Below are positions 6,333-9,709 of a DNA stretch of 9,709 nt, one piece after another (within the stretch, counting starts at the first letter, position 1; every line of letters begins with the position of its first letter). The position numbers and the translations under genes were made by a program. The notes under the pieces were generated by a model. That model made no database searches. It saw only the letters and a program-made list of their open reading frames with translations, and was not told where the DNA came from. Source of the stretch: Holosporaceae bacterium. Lineage in GTDB: Bacteria > Pseudomonadota > Alphaproteobacteria > UBA3830. Where the stretch lies: contig JAISYW010000045.1 in assembly GCA_031269645.1 (NCBI GenBank), positions 1-9,709 of the forward strand, written 5' to 3'.

Positions 6333-7907
6333 ATGCTTTTCCCAAAATGGAAGGAAATATTTATAATTTGCGTTTGCGCTTTTGGAGTCTTGTTTGCGTT
6401 GCCCAATATTCTTCCCCAAAGTTTTTTAAATAAACTGCCAAGTTGGATGCCGAGTCAAAAGGTATATCTTGGACTGGATTTACGCGGCGGGGCTCATCTT
6501 CTGCTAGAAGTTGATCTTGAAACTGTTATAAATGATTATCTAAATCAAACATTAGATAGCGCCAGAACAACGTTGCGAAAAGAATCTATTCCATATGCTG
6601 CGAATTTTCCCAAAATGATGGCTAAGGATCAAAAAGCTGTGGAATTTGATCTAAAAGATACGCAAAAAACTGGAAAAGCAAAAACTGTTCTAAGCGCGAT
6701 CGATTCGGATTTTAAGGTGGAAATAAACGGCACTCATGTAATCATGACTCCAAATGAAGAAGCACTACAGAAAAGAAAGTATGAGGCCGTTGATCGTTCT
6801 ATTGAGATTGTCAGAAAAAGAGTTGACGAGACAGGAACTCGCGAAGCGAACATTCAAAGACAAGGAGATGATCGTATTTTGCTACAAATTCCTGGGTTAC
6901 AAGATCCATCGCATGTTAAAGTATTGCTTGGTAAGACAGCGAAAATGACTTTCAGATTAGTCGACGAAAATGCTCCGGAAATTCTCGATCGTAAAAAGGC
7001 CACTGCTCCAGTTGGTTGCATATATCTTGAGTCTTCCGAAAGCGGAAAATGGATTGCCGTAAAAAAACAAGCCATTATTGGAGGGGAAACTCTTATTGAC
7101 GCTCGTATGGGATATGACGAGTACAATCGTCCAGAAGTAAGCTTTAGTTTTAACAAACTTGGCGCAAAAAAATTCGGAGACGCCACGAAAGAAAATGTTG
7201 GTAAAAGATTCGCTATCGTTTTGGATAATGAAATAATTAGCGTACCCAACATAAACGAGCCTATTACCGGAGGGCACGGAAGGATTACCGGTCATTTCTC
7301 TCCGGAAAGAGCGCAAGATTTGGCGTTACTATTGAGGGCTGGAGCGCTTCCGGCTCCGTTAAACGTCATCGAGGAGAAAACCGTTGGACCAGATTTGGGA
7401 GCTGATTCTATTCGTTCCGGGTTATTGGCTACTTTCCTTTCTGGCTTGTTTGTTTTGGTCTTTATGTATTTATGGTATTCTTCTTTCGGACTTATCGCAA
7501 ATATTGCCGTTATTGTGAACATAATATTATTGATAGCTGGGCTGTCTTGCTTGCAAGCAACTGTAACTTTACCGGGTATTGCCGGAATAGCTCTTACCGT
7601 GGGTATGGCTGTGGATGCAAATGTCCTGATCAACGAAAGAATAAAGGAATATATTCGCCGCGGAGAAAAATTCATTAAGGCAGTTGAAAAAGGATACGAT
7701 TTGGCCATGACGTCGATCGTTGATACTAATTTAAATACTATTATCGGAATGATCTGCCTGTATCAATTTGGAACAGGTCCTGTAAAAGGTTTCGCCATAA
7801 CAACAATTCTCGGAACGGTAATATCGTTTTTCACCGCCACGACATTAACAAGATACATAGTTTCTTCGCTAATGAAACTAAAGTATCAAATTTCTATTCC
7901 TATGTAA
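6333..7907 (+). CDS. secD: Protein translocase subunit SecD
   Basis: SecD is the RND-like membrane protein that, with SecF, uses the proton gradient to pull exported proteins out on the periplasmic side. At 524 residues it has a typical alphaproteobacterial length. Features in order: TM1 (about 8-26); YLGLDLRGGAHLLLEV (45-60, conserved block D1); a large periplasmic region including VRKRVDETGTREANIQRQG (160-178) and LPGTAKM-like LLGKTAKMTFRLVDE (198-212); LRAGALPAPLNVIEEKTVGPDLG (334-356); and five further membrane helices. The helix with VGMAVDANVLINERI (423-437) contains Asp428 in the position of the proton-relay Asp of E. coli SecD. FGTGPVKGFAIT (479-490) and the last helix follow. No truncation or frameshift is visible. 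secF starts 16 bp downstream. Confidence 0.98.
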   Translation: MLFPKWKEIFIICVCAFGVLFALPNILPQSFLNKLPSWMPSQKVYLGLDLRGGAHLLLEVDLETVINDYLNQTLDSARTTLRKESIPYAANFPKMMAKDQKAVEFDLKDTQKTGKAKTVLSAIDSDFKVEINGTHVIMTPNEEALQKRKYEAVDRSIEIVRKRVDETGTREANIQRQGDDRILLQIPGLQDPSHVKVLLGKTAKMTFRLVDENAPEILDRKKATAPVGCIYLESSESGKWIAVKKQAIIGGETLIDARMGYDEYNRPEVSFSFNKLGAKKFGDATKENVGKRFAIVLDNEIISVPNINEPITGGHGRITGHFSPERAQDLALLLRAGALPAPLNVIEEKTVGPDLGADSIRSGLLATFLSGLFVLVFMYLWYSSFGLIANIAVIVNIILLIAGLSCLQATVTLPGIAGIALTVGMAVDANVLINERIKEYIRRGEKFIKAVEKGYDLAMTSIVDTNLNTIIGMICLYQFGTGPVKGFAITTILGTVISFFTATTLTRYIVSSLMKLKYQISIPM

Positions 7908-7910
7908 GAA

Positions 7911-7914
7911 AGGA
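7911..7914 (+). promoter_or_regulatory. Ribosome-binding site deciding the secF start
   Basis: AGGA (within GAAAGGAT) is nine bases before the ATG at 7924. An in-frame TTG at 7915 would abut this site with no spacing, so it is unlikely to be the start. The ATG at 7924 is preferred. Confidence 0.7.
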
Positions 7915-7923
7915 TTGGCGTTT

Positions 7924-8856
7924 ATGCAATTATATAAGCTCATACCTCACGATACCAAGATAAACTTTGTCGGCAATAGATGGTATATGTATTCATTATC
8001 GATTTTGCTGACGGTTGTTAGCGTTTTAGCATTTATATTTCACGGATTGAACTTTGGTATTGATTTCCGCGGAGGTTTTATAATGGAAATCAGAACGCAA
8101 CAAAAAGCGGAATTGGGGGAGTTGCGGGAAAAATTAACAAAATTAAATATCGGAGAAATATACCTTCAAGAATTTGGGTCAAATAAAGACGTCTTGGTAA
8201 GAATTCCCAGCTCTAGCGAAACTCAAAATGAGCAAAATGCATCGCTTGAAAAAGTAAAAGAAGCGCTTGGCGATAATGTGGAATACCGGAAAATCGAAAA
8301 AATCGGCCCTAAAGTCGGCAGCGAATTGGTATATAACGCTATACTTGCCATTATCATCTCTCTGCTTGCTATTCTCATGTATGTTTGGATTCGCTTTGAA
8401 TGGCAATTTTCTGTTTGTGGAATCATTGCTTTGGCTCACGATTGTATTGTCCTTATGGGATTATATTCCATTTGTCATTATTTTGAATTCAACGTAAATT
8501 CAATAGTCGCGCTATTAATGACGGCTTGTTATTCAATTCATGATACTGTTGTCGTTTTCGATAGAATTCGAGAAGATATGCGAAGCTATAGGAACCTGAC
8601 TGTTGCAGAATTATTAAACAAAGCCATTAACGAAACCCTATCAAGGACGATATTAACTTCTTTGACGACTATTTTATCTTTATTGGCTCTGTGTTTGTTT
8701 GGCGGTAAAGTGATTTTCGATTTCTGTTTTCCTATCTTGTGCGGACTAACGTTCGGTACGTTTTCATCTATTTGTATTTCTGCACCTCTGCTATTGGGTA
8801 CCGGCATTAGAATGGATGGAAAAGATTTAGAACTCGGCCTTGATAAAATAAAATGA
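7924..8856 (+). CDS. secF: Protein translocase subunit SecF
   Basis: SecF is the partner of SecD in the proton-driven export motor. From the ATG at 7924 it has 310 residues, the family norm. Motifs: TM1 (about 22-40), FGIDFRGGFIMEI (44-56), periplasmic region, IEKIGPKVGSELV (124-136), then five helices. The TM4 region reads ALAHD (169-173), FEFNVNSIVALLMTACYSIHDTVVVFDRIRE (187-217, split here into its parts: FNVNSIVALL, CYSIHDTVVV, FDRIRE). The usual GYSxNDTVV is CYSIHDTVV here, with Gly to Cys and Asn to His, while the following Asp, DRIRE and the upstream ALxHD are kept. The C-terminal helices include FGTFSSICISAPLLL (277-291). The gene overlaps cmk by four bases (ATGA), so translation is probably coupled. 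Confidence 0.97.
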   Translation: MQLYKLIPHDTKINFVGNRWYMYSLSILLTVVSVLAFIFHGLNFGIDFRGGFIMEIRTQQKAELGELREKLTKLNIGEIYLQEFGSNKDVLVRIPSSSETQNEQNASLEKVKEALGDNVEYRKIEKIGPKVGSELVYNAILAIIISLLAILMYVWIRFEWQFSVCGIIALAHDCIVLMGLYSICHYFEFNVNSIVALLMTACYSIHDTVVVFDRIREDMRSYRNLTVAELLNKAINETLSRTILTSLTTILSLLALCLFGGKVIFDFCFPILCGLTFGTFSSICISAPLLLGTGIRMDGKDLELGLDKIK

Positions 8857-9494
8857 AACCTGTTGTTGCTATAGACGGTCCCGCTGGTAGCGGGAAAGGT
8901 ACGCTGGCAAAAAAAATAGCGTCGTATTTTAATTTCGCGTATCTCGATACTGGTCTGTTATACCGCATTATTGCTCATATGGAGATGCAATCCGATGAGA
9001 TTCGTCAAGTACAAATCGACGACCTTTTAACCTTAAAAGGAATGCCGCCAGATTTACTCAGATCGGAATCTACAAGCGCCAAAGCTTCGGAAATTGCAAA
9101 AATGCCTGAAATTAGAGAAATAATGACTAAATTACAGCGCGATTTTGCCGCTTCTCCCGGCGATATATATATGGGATCAGTATTAGATGGTCGCGATATT
9201 GGGACGGTAGTAATTCCAGATGCCGCCTGTAAAATTTTTGTTACGGCAAACTTGAAAGTGCGGGCGATGCGCCGCTTTAACTCTTTGAGAACAACTAATC
9301 GACAAATAACGTATGAAGAAATATACGAAAATTTGGAAGCTAGAGATAAACAAGATCAATCTAGGGAGATTGCTCCACTGGCTTTTAACGATAGTTATAC
9401 TTTGATAGATACATCCAACGATACAATAGACGAATCTTTTGCAAAAGCCGTAAAAATCGTTAAAAATTCACTCAAAACTACGAAACTGATTTAA
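8853..9494 (+). CDS. cmk: Cytidylate kinase
   Basis: Cmk phosphorylates CMP and dCMP with ATP, recycling pyrimidine nucleotides in the cytoplasm. The 213 residues match the family. Motifs: P-loop IDGPAGSGKGT (7-17), LDTGLLYR (31-38) in the CMP-binding region, an LRSESTSAKASEIAKMPEIR block (69-88) similar to the LRTEEV..AAS..A..P.VR form of alphaproteobacteria, QRDFA (95-99), DGRDIGTVVIPDA (112-124), ANLKVRAMRR (132-141), the lid RDKQDQSREIAPL (164-176), and LIDTS (184-188). The ATG overlaps the secF stop as ATGA and has no good ribosome-binding site, pointing to translational coupling. cmk is usually found with rpsA or aroA; here it trails secF and is followed after 13 bp by a GHMP kinase gene. 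Confidence 0.97.
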   Translation: MKPVVAIDGPAGSGKGTLAKKIASYFNFAYLDTGLLYRIIAHMEMQSDEIRQVQIDDLLTLKGMPPDLLRSESTSAKASEIAKMPEIREIMTKLQRDFAASPGDIYMGSVLDGRDIGTVVIPDAACKIFVTANLKVRAMRRFNSLRTTNRQITYEEIYENLEARDKQDQSREIAPLAFNDSYTLIDTSNDTIDESFAKAVKIVKNSLKTTKLI

Positions 9495-9507
9495 AAAATT
9501 AAAATCG

Positions 9508-9709
9508 ATGTGCCAACATACTGATTCATCAACGATTCTTTCGGCCAAATGCAAAACATTTTTAGTCGGAGAATATTCTGTTTTGTTTGGAGGAAGCGCC
9601 GTCCTATTGGCGACAAATCCTCAATTTAAATTACAGATAACGAAAAACGAAAAAAGTTTACTAGTCGGCGTGCCAGAAGAATCTCCGGCTTTTTTATTTT
9701 ATATGGTAC
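9508..9709 (+). CDS. GHMP-family kinase, N-terminal fragment (mevalonate/phosphomevalonate kinase-like)
   Basis: The window ends 67 codons into this gene. The visible N-terminus, after about 13 polar residues, reads KCKTFLVGEYSVLFGGSAVL (14-33). This is the first motif of GHMP kinases (consensus K-[LV]-x-L-x-GE[YH]-[AS]-V-L/V-x-G), with the GEYxVLxGG form nearest to mevalonate and phosphomevalonate kinases and related small-molecule kinases. A beta-strand-like ATNPQFKLQIT follows. The ATP-binding PxxxGLGSSA motif would come after the right edge, so substrate cannot be assigned. The ATG at 9508 is the only ATG start in this frame, because a stop lies at 9487-9489. It starts 13 bp after cmk without a clear ribosome-binding site and is probably the fifth gene of the yajC operon. 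Family call is fairly sure; mevalonate pathway membership is inference. Confidence 0.75.
   Translation, partial: MCQHTDSSTILSAKCKTFLVGEYSVLFGGSAVLLATNPQFKLQITKNEKSLLVGVPEESPAFLFYMV

Noticed and set aside
7339..7359. GGAGC/GCTCC inverted repeat, possible terminator hairpin
   Set aside because: It lies inside secD codons for the conserved LRAGALPAP block and is not followed by a T-tract.
6854..7708. Long minus-strand open frames (up to 138 codons) opposite secD
   Set aside because: They lie antisense to a clearly intact secD, have no recognisable motifs or ribosome-binding sites, and arise from codon bias of the real gene.
7915..7923. TTG at 7915 as the secF start
   Set aside because: The AGGA ribosome-binding site directly abuts it with no spacing, whereas the ATG at 7924 is nine bases away and gives the standard SecF N-terminus.

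Overview
The window looks like chromosomal housekeeping DNA from an AT-rich alphaproteobacterium, plausibly a reduced or host-associated lineage such as Holosporales or Rickettsiales-like groups. This is inferred from several signs. Pyruvate kinase carries the alphaproteobacterial-style SAESASGQYP block, and cytidylate kinase has the LRSE...AS..A block typical of that class. Base composition is AT-rich and genes are packed tightly. Operons that are usually conserved are broken up: rplS is away from rpsP-rimM-trmD, cmk is away from rpsA, and folC is away from accD. No mobile element, CRISPR array, rRNA or tRNA gene was seen.

Layout. Positions 1-1043 hold a minus-strand MFS transporter whose 3' end lies beyond the left edge. 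A 204-bp divergent intergenic region separates it from pyruvate kinase (1248-2642, plus). The stop end of pyk overlaps by 6 bp the stop end of folC (2637-3899, minus). A 62-bp divergent gap separates folC from glmM (3962-5299, plus, GTG start), which converges on rplS (5302-5694, minus) with only 2 bp between. A 194-bp divergent region then carries back-to-back promoters for rplS and for a plus-strand operon: yajC (5889-6317), secD (6333-7907), secF (7924-8856), cmk (8853-9494), and the start of a GHMP-family kinase gene (9508 to the right edge).

How the genes fit together. YajC, SecD and SecF form the accessory complex of the Sec translocon. Cmk supplies CDP/dCDP. The last gene is an N-terminal fragment of a GHMP small-molecule kinase, resembling mevalonate or phosphomevalonate kinases, and would make isoprenoid or sugar-phosphate metabolism part of this operon. 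GlmM feeds peptidoglycan and LPS precursor synthesis, FolC makes folates, Pyk closes glycolysis, and L19 belongs to the 50S ribosome.

Most of the window is ordinary. The points worth a second look are the GHMP kinase attached to a sec-cmk operon, substitutions in signature motifs of FolC and SecF, two tail-to-tail gene pairs with no room for terminators, and a perfect palindrome just upstream of the strong extended -10 promoter of yajC. No convincing novel system was found here.
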